64,000 nucleotides of DNA from Gammaproteobacteria bacterium (GCA_016218365.1 JACREF010000015.1:1-64000), one strand, 5' to 3'. Shown: positions 27,181 through 35,183, counted from the stretch's first letter. The notes: a model not told the origin generated them from the sequence alone. Made by a program: numbers and translations.

Positions 27181-27522
27181 TTAGAACAGATAGCCCTGCA
27201 ACAGTTGTAGCGCACCGAAGATCACGGCCGCCGTGGTGCCCAGTATAATCCAGATGAACATCACTTTCTCGCCCAGTTTCAGCTTGCTGCCCTTGCCATC
27301 CCCGCGCATGAAGCGATAGATGATGGCGGCAAACACCAGCACCCCGGCCATCATAAAGATGAAGATACCCACACTGAACTGTTGGCTGCGCATCCCTTCG
27401 ATGGTCCAGTAATCGACCTCGGAGGCTGACGTGGCATCCTGCACCATCATCGCTGCCTGGCCGCTGGCCGGCTGGAGTGGCGGCGCACTATCGTGGGCTG
27501 TCTGTTGAATTTCGTCTGCCAT
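27181..27522 (-). CDS. 113-residue two-helix membrane protein
   Basis: A polar Ala/Gln-rich N-terminus is followed by two helices (FSVGIFIFMMAGVLVFAAII and KVMFIWIILGTTAAVIFGAL). The loop between them is basic (RFMRGDGKGSKLKLGE). It begins the second half of the respiratory operon, downstream of a hairpin terminator. The family is not recognised. Confidence 0.65.
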   Translation of the reverse strand: MADEIQQTAHDSAPPLQPASGQAAMMVQDATSASEVDYWTIEGMRSQQFSVGIFIFMMAGVLVFAAIIYRFMRGDGKGSKLKLGEKVMFIWIILGTTAAVIFGALQLLQGYLF

Positions 27523-27545
27523 AGTGATTCAGTCACTTCTCAAAA

Positions 27546-27578
27546 ATGACAATGCCGCCCATCAGGGCGGCATTGTCT
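27546..27578 (-). terminator. Hairpin within the respiratory cluster
   Basis: CAATGCCGCCC and GGGCGGCATTG form an 11-bp stem followed by TCATTTTT on the minus strand. It lies 20 bases after the 41-residue ORF. It probably attenuates transcription between the oxidase core genes and the accessory genes. Confidence 0.75.
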
Positions 27579-27597
27579 GTCCGGCTTTTCCAGTCAA

Positions 27598-27723
27598 TCA
27601 ATCACGGATCTGCGGCTTGCCCTTGTCGTAGTTATCTACAAAAAAGCTGTAGATAAACGGAAAGACAAACACGATCATGATCGGAATCAACAGTGCCAGT
27701 GGCGGGTTGTCTATATCAATCAT
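27598..27723 (-). CDS. 41-residue single-helix membrane protein
   Basis: AGGAGATAAC precedes ATG 27723. The product is one helix (LALLIPIMIVFVFPFIYSFF) with an acidic N-terminus (MIDIDNPP) and a polar tail (VDNYDKGKPQIRD). It lies directly after the CcoO-like and 209-residue genes, where canonical operons carry the small subunit ccoQ. A CcoQ-like role is inferred from position and size. Confidence 0.75.
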   Translation of the reverse strand: MIDIDNPPLALLIPIMIVFVFPFIYSFFVDNYDKGKPQIRD

Positions 27724-27751
27724 TTGTTATCTCCTCTATCCGGTTACAGTC

Positions 27752-28381
27752 TCAATGACCTTTGTGATGATCAGGCTGCCATGCGAAGTTTGGCAGACGC
27801 TTGATGGCGATCAATACCGCCACACAGAAGTAGATCACGTAGAAGATATCGATGGTGTAGCCCTTGTCCCACCATGGCTGCTTGCGCTGCTTGGTGCCAT
27901 CGGCCTTGATATTGCCTTCGAAGTTGGCCAGGACCACCCTGTTACCTACCACGGTGTACTCTTCCAGATCGACACCGGCATTCTGCAGCTCGATGACCTG
28001 ATCCTTGATCATGCGCAGATCATCCATCTCCACCGGGTGACGCTCCTGCAGGGCCTCATACTGACCACCTTGCGCCTTCACCTTGTTGACGATGGCCTGG
28101 ACACGCGCCTGATCATCGCTTGCCGCCGCCACCTCAGGTGAGTCCATCTCGGCGACATAGGCCTGGTAGATCGCAGCGCTCGGTCTCTGCCCCCACAACG
28201 GGAAGGTGATCAGAAACGCCGTGATGATCGTTAAACCCAACAACCACACCACTGCCTGTGGCAGGCGGTTGTTGTCCTCGGTGATGCCACCGAGGCTTTC
28301 AGCTTCCCACAACTGCCTCGCCTTCTGGTTCTGAGCATCGTCAGTCAGGCTGTGCAGTATCTTGTCAAATTTCCAAGCCAT
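27752..28381 (-). CDS. CcoP-N-terminus-like membrane protein without heme
   Basis: The gene encodes 209 residues. After a polar N-terminus comes LPQAVVWLLGLTIITAFLIT ending FPLWGQRP, the same entry and exit motifs as the 143-residue protein at 19872 and reminiscent of CcoP. A periplasmic helical domain follows (YEALQERHPVEMDDLRMIKD; NAGVDLEEYTVVGNRVVLAN), then a second helix (YVIYFCVAVLIAIKRLP). There is no CxxCH. It may be a scaffold subunit replacing CcoP, with the separate cytochromes carrying the hemes. Confidence 0.65.
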   Translation of the reverse strand: MAWKFDKILHSLTDDAQNQKARQLWEAESLGGITEDNNRLPQAVVWLLGLTIITAFLITFPLWGQRPSAAIYQAYVAEMDSPEVAAASDDQARVQAIVNKVKAQGGQYEALQERHPVEMDDLRMIKDQVIELQNAGVDLEEYTVVGNRVVLANFEGNIKADGTKQRKQPWWDKGYTIDIFYVIYFCVAVLIAIKRLPNFAWQPDHHKGH

Positions 28382-28397
28382 GATTGCTGCTCCTCTA

Positions 28398-29348
28398 TTA
28401 CTTCAGGCTAAGGACGAAGTCGATCAGGTAGCGAGCCTCGCTGTCCGCAGCAGGTTCTGGAACCTCTGGCGGATAGACGCGCGCGCCGCTGACATAGGCA
28501 TTGTATTCATTCCGCCACTGGACGAAGTCGATCCGGTTGCCGGCAGCATCGTTGTCACCCCACAGATAATCGTACCGTGGCATGATCGAATGCGGCTGCA
28601 CCAGGCGCGGATTGAAGAAATGCATCATCATCCATTCGCGTGATGAATTACGCGAGCCGACATGCAGCAGGTCCGGCGCCTTGCGGTCAGAACCAAAGGC
28701 GGTCGGAGACTCACTGTTATAGTCACCGAGGCGCGGCGGTACGCCAAACACCTGCCAGTCCTGGGTCTCTTCCGGTAGCAGCGTGTGACACCACCAGCAC
28801 CCTTCACGGACAAACATGATCTTGCCCGAGCCGATGTAACGGGTGTTGGCATCGCCGGCAGCACTCAATACCGCATCCGGACTCCAGTTACGAGTCGCGG
28901 TTGCATTCTCGATGTAGCTGACGCTTTCGCCATTCCAGCTGCCCTCAGCAACGACGAACACCGCGCCACTGGCCTGGTTCGCCTCACCGATACGACCTTG
29001 CTCCAGACTCAGATCCTTGACGCCGGCGCCCAAGATGCGCGGATGGCGAATTGAGCTGGTGAACGGCGTACCTGCCTCATAGACATAGGCATAGACCGGT
29101 TCGATCGCCTGACCGGTGGACGGGTCCTGCGACAGCATGACCGTCTTCGGCTTACCTTCGCCCTGCAGGAACGGGTCCTCGACGCTAAAGCCACCTACAC
29201 GACCGTAGGACAGGCCCTTGCGCAGACCGGTTTCAGTGGATGCCACCTCAACGATGTTGAGGCTAGGCATGTAAAGCGTGATCATCATTGATCCGCCGAG
29301 TGCCAACCCGAACAGGCGGGCACCAATTTTATATTCTCTGAATGCCAC
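28398..29348 (-). CDS. ccoO: Divergent CcoO-like monoheme cytochrome c subunit
   Basis: The gene encodes 316 residues, longer than typical CcoO (about 200). The N-terminal anchor is FGLALGGSMMITLYMPSLNI. The cytochrome domain has MFVREGCWWCHTLLPEETQD, closely following the CcoO heme-site pattern, with downstream RLGDYNSESPTAFGSDRKAP and APDLLHVGSRNSSREWMMMH. The axial Met is probably in HSIMPRYDYL. The first half, about 140 residues before the heme site, is an insertion I do not recognise. It directly follows the CcoN-like gene. Confidence 0.85.
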   Translation of the reverse strand: MAFREYKIGARLFGLALGGSMMITLYMPSLNIVEVASTETGLRKGLSYGRVGGFSVEDPFLQGEGKPKTVMLSQDPSTGQAIEPVYAYVYEAGTPFTSSIRHPRILGAGVKDLSLEQGRIGEANQASGAVFVVAEGSWNGESVSYIENATATRNWSPDAVLSAAGDANTRYIGSGKIMFVREGCWWCHTLLPEETQDWQVFGVPPRLGDYNSESPTAFGSDRKAPDLLHVGSRNSSREWMMMHFFNPRLVQPHSIMPRYDYLWGDNDAAGNRIDFVQWRNEYNAYVSGARVYPPEVPEPAADSEARYLIDFVLSLK

Positions 29349-29380
29349 TTCTTAATCCTCCCTCTATTTATTCTTAAGGA

Positions 29381-30787
29381 TTAACGCTCGTAGGCCAATT
29401 CATGCGGCAGACGACCCGCAGGAATCACCGTACCCGCACGCGCCGTCATCCACATGTTGTACAGCCATACGCAGTTACCAGTGAAGACCATCGTGCCACC
29501 GACCCAACGTGCGATCATGTACGGATGCTCTGCGATCACCACATCGATGTATGGCACTTCGTAGATCTTGCCCGCACCCTGGATCAGACCGGCGATGGTC
29601 ATCGAGATCCAGTAGATCGAGAACCCGATCAGCAGGAACCAGAAGTGGAAGTTGGCCAGCGCCAGTGAATACAGTTTGCGACGCAGGATGGTCTGCAGAC
29701 CGTAGTACACCGCGGCACCCTCGAGGAATGTCGAGAAGCCCAGCAGCGCCAGGTGAGCATGCGCCACGATCCAGCCGGTACCATGGATGTACCAGTTGAT
29801 GGCGCGGGTCTGCTGGAAACCACCCTGCATGTTCAACGGGATTGCCAGCAGTACGCCGGTGATCGTGAACTTGGTTTCGACGTTATCGACGAAGTAGTGC
29901 CACTTGCCGGTCATCGTCAGCAGCAGGTTGGACACGAAGGCGATCGCCGGTACCAGGATCAACACCCCTTCTACCGAGGCGAAGGACTTCAACCACTCCG
30001 GCAGCGGTGCTGACATCAGGTGATGCGCAGCAGGTGTCGAGTAGAACACCACCACCGACCAGAAGTGCAGGTGACCGATACGATGTGAATACAGCGGGTT
30101 ACCGGTAATCTTTGGAATCGTGTAATAGGCGATCGCCGCGGCCACCGGGGTGATCCACAGCCCCAGCACGTTGTGGGCAAACCACCACGTCAGATAGGCC
30201 TCGGTCAAACCGGTCAGCTGGAAGTATTCCGGCGTGTTACCGACCAGCAGCACGATGAATACCATGAAGGTACCGGCCAGGAAGAACCAGTTCGTCGTGT
30301 AGATCCCCTGGGTACGGCGCTTCAGCACCGTCATCCAGACGTTCAGACCCAGCGGGGCCACGATGCCGAACAGGATCACCAGGTCGATAAACCACGGGAA
30401 GTCTGAGTATTCGCGACCTGAGCTCATGCCCGCCCACAGCAGCGTCAGCGCCAGCGACAGGCCGAAGTTCCACAGGAAGCAGTTCCACACCCCGAGCTTT
30501 TCGGACCACAGCCGGGTGTTACCCAGCGCCGGCGTGATATACATCATCGCCATGGCAAACGCCATTGAGATCCAGCCGAAGATCACCGCCATGACGTGCA
30601 CCTGACGCATGTGACCGAACGAGAACAGTTCGGAGCCGGTCACAAAGTCAGGAAACGCCAGCTTGGCGGCATTGAAGGAACCCAGTCCGGTTCCGATGAC
30701 GAACCACATAATGGAAGATATCCCGAAATACACGGCAGACGTGCCGTGCGGGATATCCTCGTTGCGCGCGAACAGGTACTTAAGCAT
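29381..30787 (-). CDS. ccoN: Divergent cbb3-type oxidase subunit I (CcoN-like)
   Basis: The gene encodes 468 residues with about twelve helices. Ligands align with CcoN: His64 (RQVH), His205 (WWFAHNVLGL), His255-His256 (TPAAHHLMSAPLPEW) and the pair His343/His345 (IVAHAHLALLG). Tyr249 lies six residues before the His pair, as the cross-linked Tyr does in cbb3 oxidases, which argues for oxygen reduction. The helix VI Glu typical of NO reductases is absent (HNVLG). A Glu conserved near the heme propionates in CcoN (before GPMMSIKAVN) appears replaced by Gln321. GGGGGAGG precedes the ATG. Confidence 0.88.
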   Translation of the reverse strand: MLKYLFARNEDIPHGTSAVYFGISSIMWFVIGTGLGSFNAAKLAFPDFVTGSELFSFGHMRQVHVMAVIFGWISMAFAMAMMYITPALGNTRLWSEKLGVWNCFLWNFGLSLALTLLWAGMSSGREYSDFPWFIDLVILFGIVAPLGLNVWMTVLKRRTQGIYTTNWFFLAGTFMVFIVLLVGNTPEYFQLTGLTEAYLTWWFAHNVLGLWITPVAAAIAYYTIPKITGNPLYSHRIGHLHFWSVVVFYSTPAAHHLMSAPLPEWLKSFASVEGVLILVPAIAFVSNLLLTMTGKWHYFVDNVETKFTITGVLLAIPLNMQGGFQQTRAINWYIHGTGWIVAHAHLALLGFSTFLEGAAVYYGLQTILRRKLYSLALANFHFWFLLIGFSIYWISMTIAGLIQGAGKIYEVPYIDVVIAEHPYMIARWVGGTMVFTGNCVWLYNMWMTARAGTVIPAGRLPHELAYER

Positions 30788-30856
30788 TACGACCTCCCCC
30801 TAACCTTTCCCGTTTCTTGAAATTAAAATTCTTCCTGACAAACCGTACCGATCCGA

Positions 30857-30946
30857 TCAATGCTTGCCTGGCATCATCAGATACCATGCAAACCACATAC
30901 TTGAGAATGCCAGCAGGATCCCGCAGATTGACGCAAACATAGCCAT
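30857..30946 (-). CDS. 29-residue single-helix membrane protein
   Basis: GAGAGGG precedes ATG 30946. The product MAMFASICGILLAFSSMWFA continues WYLMMPGKH: a single helix with several Met and Trp residues. It lies 69 bases upstream of the CcoN-like gene in the same direction. Size and place suggest a small oxidase subunit. Homology cannot be judged at this length. Confidence 0.65.
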   Translation of the reverse strand: MAMFASICGILLAFSSMWFAWYLMMPGKH

Positions 30947-30989
30947 AGTGAAAACCCTCTCTTTATATCTATACCCTAAACCCGTGACC

Positions 30990-31265
30990 TCAGGATGCCT
31001 TGGCTTCCAGCTCACCATGGCGGTTCATTGAGACCAGGATGATGACGGTGAACATCAGACCGAAGATGATCATGCACCAGTCTATGAACCCCATAAAGGT
31101 TGATGGGTCGTAGGACTGGGCGCCCCAGCCGCCCCAATCTGCAAAGCGGCCGCGACCCAGCGCGCACATCAATGCGGCACCGAATACACTGCCATTCCCC
31201 ATGCCGGTCGTCATACCGGCGATCAGGGCTGTCCAAAATGTCCTGGAATAAGTGAGTTTGTTCAT
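30990..31265 (-). CDS. 91-residue membrane protein at the head of the oxidase operon
   Basis: ATG 31265 is preceded by GGAGG at ideal distance, so the earlier in-frame start is not needed. Two hydrophobic parts are seen: a Gly/Met-rich one (FWTALIAGMTTGMGNGSVFG) and FIDWCMIIFGLMFTVIILVS. Between them lies ALGRGRFADWGGWGAQSYDP. Family is not recognised; as first gene of the operon it may be a dedicated subunit. Confidence 0.65.
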   Translation of the reverse strand: MNKLTYSRTFWTALIAGMTTGMGNGSVFGAALMCALGRGRFADWGGWGAQSYDPSTFMGFIDWCMIIFGLMFTVIILVSMNRHGELEAKAS

Positions 31266-31483
31266 GTTTTCCTCCACTCAAGCGCTTTTGATTCTGCCAG
31301 CAGCCCTTTGTAATCCGGCACTGCCATCCCCACGTCAAGCCGATAATGCCTGGGCATTTTCGTTGTTATTTCAACCCATTTTTGGCATGGGTTTAAAGGC
31401 ATCGCTGATATTTACACAGCGCTTTTTCTCCGTCAAGCATTTTTGTTTTGTTGACCTTTGCCGTCAGATATTTAGCGCGTTTC

Positions 31484-31512
31484 TTAACCAGCACGCCACG
31501 AGCTGCTACAAT
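31484..31512 (+). promoter_or_regulatory. Possible sigma-70 promoter for the 65-residue membrane gene
   Basis: TTAACC (31484-31489), 17 bases, TACAAT (31507-31512), ending 29 bases before ATG 31542. The -10 element is good and the -35 moderate. The rest of 31278-31541 is AT-rich regulatory DNA between divergent genes. Confidence 0.45.
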
Positions 31513-31541
31513 GATTAATCCGGCCAACATTGCGATCCGCC

Positions 31542-31739
31542 ATGAAAGAAACCCTGCTCTACAGCATCGCTGCGATCACCGCCTTGTTCATCCTCGGCTA
31601 TTCCGTGCACATGATCGCGGGCGGCTTGGTCAGCCCCGCCACCGAAAGGCTGCTGATCACGCTGACCTGCCTGGTCGGCGCAGCCGTCATCGCGCTGATG
31701 GCCTGGGACGTCATCCGCCGGCGCCGCAACGGCACCTAG
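31542..31739 (+). CDS. 65-residue two-helix membrane protein
   Basis: Start at ATG 31542. Helices are YSIAAITALFILGYSVHMIA and LLITLTCLVGAAVIALMAWD with a basic C-terminus (VIRRRRNGT). It is transcribed away from the oxidase operon. I do not recognise the family. Confidence 0.6.
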   Translation: MKETLLYSIAAITALFILGYSVHMIAGGLVSPATERLLITLTCLVGAAVIALMAWDVIRRRRNGT

Positions 31740-31769
31740 TATTTCGAGTCTTCGGTGCTACGGCCATGA

Positions 31770-32180
31770 TGTTCATGGTTCGATACGCGGCTCGCGCCGC
31801 TACTCACCACGAACGGAACCCTCTCCGCTCGTCCTGAGTAGCAATGCGGAGCATTGCATATGGTTCGATACGGTGCTTGAGCCTGCCCTGAGTAGCGCGC
31901 AGCGCGTACCGATGGGCACCTACTCACCACATTCGGCATCCATCCTGCAAGCACCACGCTCAAAGGGCCTGTCCTGAGTAGCGGCGCGAGCCGCGTATCG
32001 AAGAGCCTGTCCTGAGTAGCGATGCAACGCATCGCGTATCGAAGGGCCTGTCCTGCATAGTGCACGGCTACACTCAAAGACCGTCATGGTTCGATACGCG
32101 GCTGACGCCGCTACTCACCACGAACGGAACCCTCGCCGTTCGTCCTGAGTAGCGATGCAACGCATCGCGTATCGAAGGAG
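31770..32180. repeat. Second cluster of co-varying hairpin repeats
   Basis: Seven or so units of the family also found at 14966-15245, in both orientations. The stems differ: GCGGC/GCCGC, GCAATGC/GCATTGC, GCGATGC/GCATCGC and others, between conserved arms (GGTTCGATAC, CTACTCACCACGAACGG, TCCTGAGTAG, GTATCGAAGG). No gene is seen in this stretch. Confidence 0.85.
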
Positions 32181-32633
32181 CTACTTGAAGGCCGCCAGCC
32201 GGGCATTCAGGTCACGGTACTCGGCCAGATCGGCGAACTGACCGCGATACAGCACAAACTGGTGTCGCTTGCCCTCGCCATCGAGCCCCGCCAGGCCAAA
32301 CGACTTGCCGGCATAATCCGGGTAATAGCGCAGATCCTTGACCAGCACCACCTTGCCGCGATTCAGTTCCAGCGTCATCTGCTGGCGGTCCAGCTGCAGC
32401 GCGCGCGGCGAGGATGGCAGCAACATCAGACGGCCGCCCAGGATACGGTTGGCGCCCACCAGCGCAAAGAAACTGGCCATGAAAAACAGCACATAGGCCC
32501 AGGTCTGATCAGCGCTGAACCAGATCTTGGCACCGATCGACAACAAGGCAATTACCGTAGGTATATATAACAGCGCATCCCAGGTCAGCCCGCGCCGATC
32601 CTGTACCAGCTGATATCGATGGATGTCTGCCAT
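32181..32633 (-). CDS. Two-helix membrane protein with beta-rich C-terminal domain
   Basis: The gene encodes 150 residues. Helices LYIPTVIALLSIGAKIWFSA and AYVLFFMASFFALVGANRIL precede a soluble part (MTLELNRGKVVLVKDLRYYP, FVLYRGQFADLAEYRDLNAR) resembling a small PH-like or DUF-type cytoplasmic domain. It shares the last base with the upstream thioredoxin-like gene's stop. Function is not recognised. It is the last gene of the second cytochrome cluster. Confidence 0.65.
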   Translation of the reverse strand: MADIHRYQLVQDRRGLTWDALLYIPTVIALLSIGAKIWFSADQTWAYVLFFMASFFALVGANRILGGRLMLLPSSPRALQLDRQQMTLELNRGKVVLVKDLRYYPDYAGKSFGLAGLDGEGKRHQFVLYRGQFADLAEYRDLNARLAAFK

Positions 32634-33133
32634 CAGCCGCGGGCCCCCATCATCACCTGGCTGATCACCGCATCCAGCTCGCCGTACAACATGCGGCCGG
32701 CCTGTTTGTAGCGAACCACACCGTTTTTATCGATGATAAAGGTCCACGGATCGCCGATGACCTTGAAGGCGCGGAAGGCCTCGGGGTTCTGGTACTGGTC
32801 CATGTGCAGGAAGATCACCTCGCTTTCATATTTGCTCAGCATTGCCTTCATCATCTGCAGCTGGTTGTCGCATACCGTACAATGTCCAGGCGTGGCAAAC
32901 TCCAGCACCACCGGCTTGTGCAGCGCCAGCGCCTGATCCAGCGAGTACTGGTACATCCGGCCATCCGGGTAGCGATAGGTGGTGATGCGGCTGAAATCCC
33001 CGCCGACATCCTGCAAGGTCTTGGTCTTGATGGCCGGGGCGTTCATGCCCACCGTCACCGAGCTCTCGAAGTTGCAGCCGGCACTGATCAGCATCAACAA
33101 CGACAGTGCGGCCAAGGTCCCAAACCGGGTCAT
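32633..33133 (-). CDS. Thioredoxin-like lipoprotein (TlpA/Sco-type)
   Basis: The gene encodes 166 residues. Lipobox ISAGC (Cys19) anchors it outside the cytoplasmic membrane. A thioredoxin fold is evident: KPVVLEFATPGHCTVCDNQL with the redox pair CTVC, then YESEVIFLHMDQYQN and the cis-Pro strand GDPWTFIIDKNGVVRYKQAG. Such proteins reduce heme-binding cysteines or deliver copper to oxidases. It is located between a mini-oxidase gene and the end of the cytochrome cluster, so an assembly role is likely. Confidence 0.82.
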   Translation of the reverse strand: MTRFGTLAALSLLMLISAGCNFESSVTVGMNAPAIKTKTLQDVGGDFSRITTYRYPDGRMYQYSLDQALALHKPVVLEFATPGHCTVCDNQLQMMKAMLSKYESEVIFLHMDQYQNPEAFRAFKVIGDPWTFIIDKNGVVRYKQAGRMLYGELDAVISQVMMGARG

Positions 33134-33648
33134 TTGCCGGCCCAGCCCACACAGGTGCGAAATAGGTTGTAGGCCCAGATCAGGTTGGCCAGCAATACCA
33201 GCGAACCGAACATGCCCATCGTCGCCAGGAACGGCCGGATCGCCTGCTCAACCTCCTGCGGGGTGTGATCCATGCTGGCGCTGCCGCCGATGACCCCGGC
33301 CAGCGTAAACAGCACCACCATGCCGATCAGGCCGAAGTTATGGATCCAGAAATGGGCCTTCATCAAGCCGATGCTGTAGATCGGACGGTGGACGATGCGC
33401 GGGATGATGTAATAGACCGCAGCGAAGATCGCCATCTCGACCCAGCCCAGCAGATTGACGTGGGTGTGGGCGCGGACGATCAGGTTGCCATGCAGCCGAT
33501 GATCAACGAAATGGCGAAAGTCGGCGATCCCGCCCATCATCGCGCCCCACGAGAAGCCGATGATGCTGTAGACGATGCAGGCATAGACAAACCACAGCAC
33601 ATAGCGCCGGTAATCCATGTCCTCCAGCCACTGTTCGTTATTGCTCAC
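33130..33648 (-). CDS. Mini heme-copper-oxidase-like protein (CcoN C-terminal part)
   Basis: The gene encodes 172 residues with about four helices. RAHTHVNLLGWVEMAIFAAV, then YYIIPRIVHRPIYSIGLMKA and HFWIHNFGLIGMVVLFTLAG run parallel to residues 342-410 of the CcoN-like protein at 29381 (AHAHLALLGF, RKLYSLALANFHFW, IAGLIQG). The HxH heme ligands are His61 and His63. No CuB-binding helices are present. It may form a heterodimer or a heme-only electron-transfer subunit with the adjacent cytochromes c. Confidence 0.75.
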   Translation of the reverse strand: MSNNEQWLEDMDYRRYVLWFVYACIVYSIIGFSWGAMMGGIADFRHFVDHRLHGNLIVRAHTHVNLLGWVEMAIFAAVYYIIPRIVHRPIYSIGLMKAHFWIHNFGLIGMVVLFTLAGVIGGSASMDHTPQEVEQAIRPFLATMGMFGSLVLLANLIWAYNLFRTCVGWAGK

Positions 33649-34243
33649 TGCCTGTCACCTCTTTTGGAATGGAAGCGGGTTGCTGCCCCGGGTCCCTGAC
33701 ATCGCTGTATTTGTCCTTCCAGTCGTCCGGGGCAAAGGTCTTGACCATGCTGTCGATGAACTCGGACTTGCCGGCCGGCGGCATCGGCGCCGAGGCCGAG
33801 CCCTGGTCCGATCTCAGTTCGGACAGGAAGGTGGCGATCGCCATCAGCTCGCCCTGGTCCATGTACATGACATGGGCGGCCTCCTTCGGCGCTGCGCCAT
33901 GATCCACGGTCGCGGCACCGTAGGTCTTTTCCGGATCGGTCAGAAAGGCGTAGATCCATGCCACGTCGTGCCTGGAGCCCTCGGCATCCAGCGACAGGCC
34001 CATGTTGGTGCCATTGCGCATCGCGCGATGGCAGGAGGTGCAGCGTGAGGTACGAAACAGCTGCGAGCCACGCTGTCCGGCGGCCGACAGGTCGAAATGG
34101 GTGGTGACGGCATACATCGGCTTGGTGGAGCGATAGCGGATGACCTCCAGGATCACATAACTGACCACGGCCATCGCAACAAAGGCAATGACCATACCGA
34201 ACAGAATCTTCTCACCCTGCCGCAGCGGCTGCTTGCCTGCCAT
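33638..34243 (-). CDS. Membrane-anchored monoheme cytochrome c
   Basis: The gene encodes 201 residues. Anchor FGMVIAFVAMAVVSYVILEV, then a periplasmic domain with LFRTSRCTSCHRAMRNGTNM (CTSCH). Downstream AWIYAFLTDPEKTYG, HVMYMDQGELMAIATFLSEL supply the probable axial Met. The gene overlaps the mini-oxidase gene by 11 bases, so the two are likely subunits of one complex. Confidence 0.85.
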   Translation of the reverse strand: MAGKQPLRQGEKILFGMVIAFVAMAVVSYVILEVIRYRSTKPMYAVTTHFDLSAAGQRGSQLFRTSRCTSCHRAMRNGTNMGLSLDAEGSRHDVAWIYAFLTDPEKTYGAATVDHGAAPKEAAHVMYMDQGELMAIATFLSELRSDQGSASAPMPPAGKSEFIDSMVKTFAPDDWKDKYSDVRDPGQQPASIPKEVTGSEQ

Positions 34244-34293
34244 GTCTGTGATCCAGTGCCCTTGATTGCAAAACGGACGTTATTATACAAACG

Positions 34294-34322
34294 ACAAAGG
34301 GCGGGATAAACCCGCCCTTTGT
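34294..34322 (-). terminator. Rho-independent terminator
   Basis: ACAAAGGGCGGG and CCCGCCCTTTGT form a 12-bp stem with an ATAAA-type loop, in the gap between the diheme cytochrome gene and the next cytochrome gene. It could work in either direction. Confidence 0.75.
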
Positions 34323-34338
34323 TCGATCAGAACCAAAA

Positions 34339-35109
34339 TCAGTGGAACGAAGAGGTCCTGTCGAACAGCATGTACGGATGCTGCTCCGGTGTCCGGCTGT
34401 TGCCGATGGTGGTGTTTTCCGCATTGGCAGCCAGATAGGCCGCGACATTGGCAATATCCGCATCAGACAGCTGCGCCGCAACCTTGCGCATCTGCGCCAG
34501 CGGGTCGTTGGCGCGCGAACCGTCACGCCACTTGTTCAGCTGATTGACCAGATAGACATACTTCTGGCCGTTCAGCTTCGGATAGATCGGGTCAACACCG
34601 CGGCCGTTGTAGCCATGGCAGGACATGCAGGCCGGTACACCCTTGGCGACGATGCCGTACTGGACGATCTCCTTGCCGAGATGGGTCTCGCCGACCACGG
34701 TGCCGGCAGCCTTCAGTTCAGCCAGATTCGAGCGATCGGCCGCTGGCATCTCTTCACCGAGGCTGCTCACATAGGCCGCAACGTCACGGCGATCCTGCTC
34801 GGCCAGCCCCTTGGCGTTGGCGTTCATGACAAACATCGTGCTGTCGATGCGCTTGTCGGTGGCGAAGTCTTCGAGCTGCTTGACGACAAACTGGGACATC
34901 TGGCCGGCCAGACGCGGCGTACCCATCATGTCGTTACCCATGCCCTTTTCGCCATGGCATGAGTTGCAGGCCGGGACACTGCCCTTGCCTTCCTTGAAGA
35001 TCTTTTCACCGCTGGCCAGATTGGCCCTGACTTCACCGGCCGCCTGGACCGTCGCCGTGAACAGAACAGCCGCCCCGATTACCGAAGCCATTGCTGCAAT
35101 ACGTCGCAT
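34339..35109 (-). CDS. Diheme cytochrome c (c4-like)
   Basis: The gene encodes 256 residues from ATG 35109 (GGGAGGGGG upstream). A signal peptide (AAMASVIGAAVLFTATVQAA) precedes two similar cytochrome domains, VPACNSCHGEKGMGND and VPACMSCHGYNGRGVD, each followed by PRLAGQ or PKLNGQ and a Met-containing loop. It is a soluble periplasmic electron carrier of cytochrome c4 type, likely the donor to the cbb3-family enzyme. A strong promoter lies upstream. Confidence 0.92.
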   Translation of the reverse strand: MRRIAAMASVIGAAVLFTATVQAAGEVRANLASGEKIFKEGKGSVPACNSCHGEKGMGNDMMGTPRLAGQMSQFVVKQLEDFATDKRIDSTMFVMNANAKGLAEQDRRDVAAYVSSLGEEMPAADRSNLAELKAAGTVVGETHLGKEIVQYGIVAKGVPACMSCHGYNGRGVDPIYPKLNGQKYVYLVNQLNKWRDGSRANDPLAQMRKVAAQLSDADIANVAAYLAANAENTTIGNSRTPEQHPYMLFDRTSSFH

Positions 35110-35155
35110 AAAACGCCCCCTCCCAGTTCTTCTGTTATTTATGGGTAGTGTCCCC

Positions 35156-35183
35156 ATCATACGTAGGAGATGAACTTTGTCAA
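35156..35183 (-). promoter_or_regulatory. Strong sigma-70 promoter with overlapping FNR-like half-site
   Basis: On the minus strand TTGACA (35183-35178), 16 bases, TATGAT (35161-35156). It lies 47 bases before the diheme cytochrome start. TTGATGTTGACAAA (35189-35176) overlaps the -35 and matches the FNR/Anr consensus at 8 of 10 positions, with one perfect half. Regulation by oxygen is therefore possible but unproven. Confidence 0.65.

Noticed and set aside
29381-30787. Assignment as a classical nitric oxide reductase NorB
   Set aside because: The helix VI Glu of NorB is absent (HNVLG) and the oxidase Tyr is present six residues before the His pair, so a cbb3-type reading is better supported.
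31770-32180. Possible CRISPR array or small ORFs
   Set aside because: Same hairpin family as at 14966; no repeat-spacer regularity and no cas genes.
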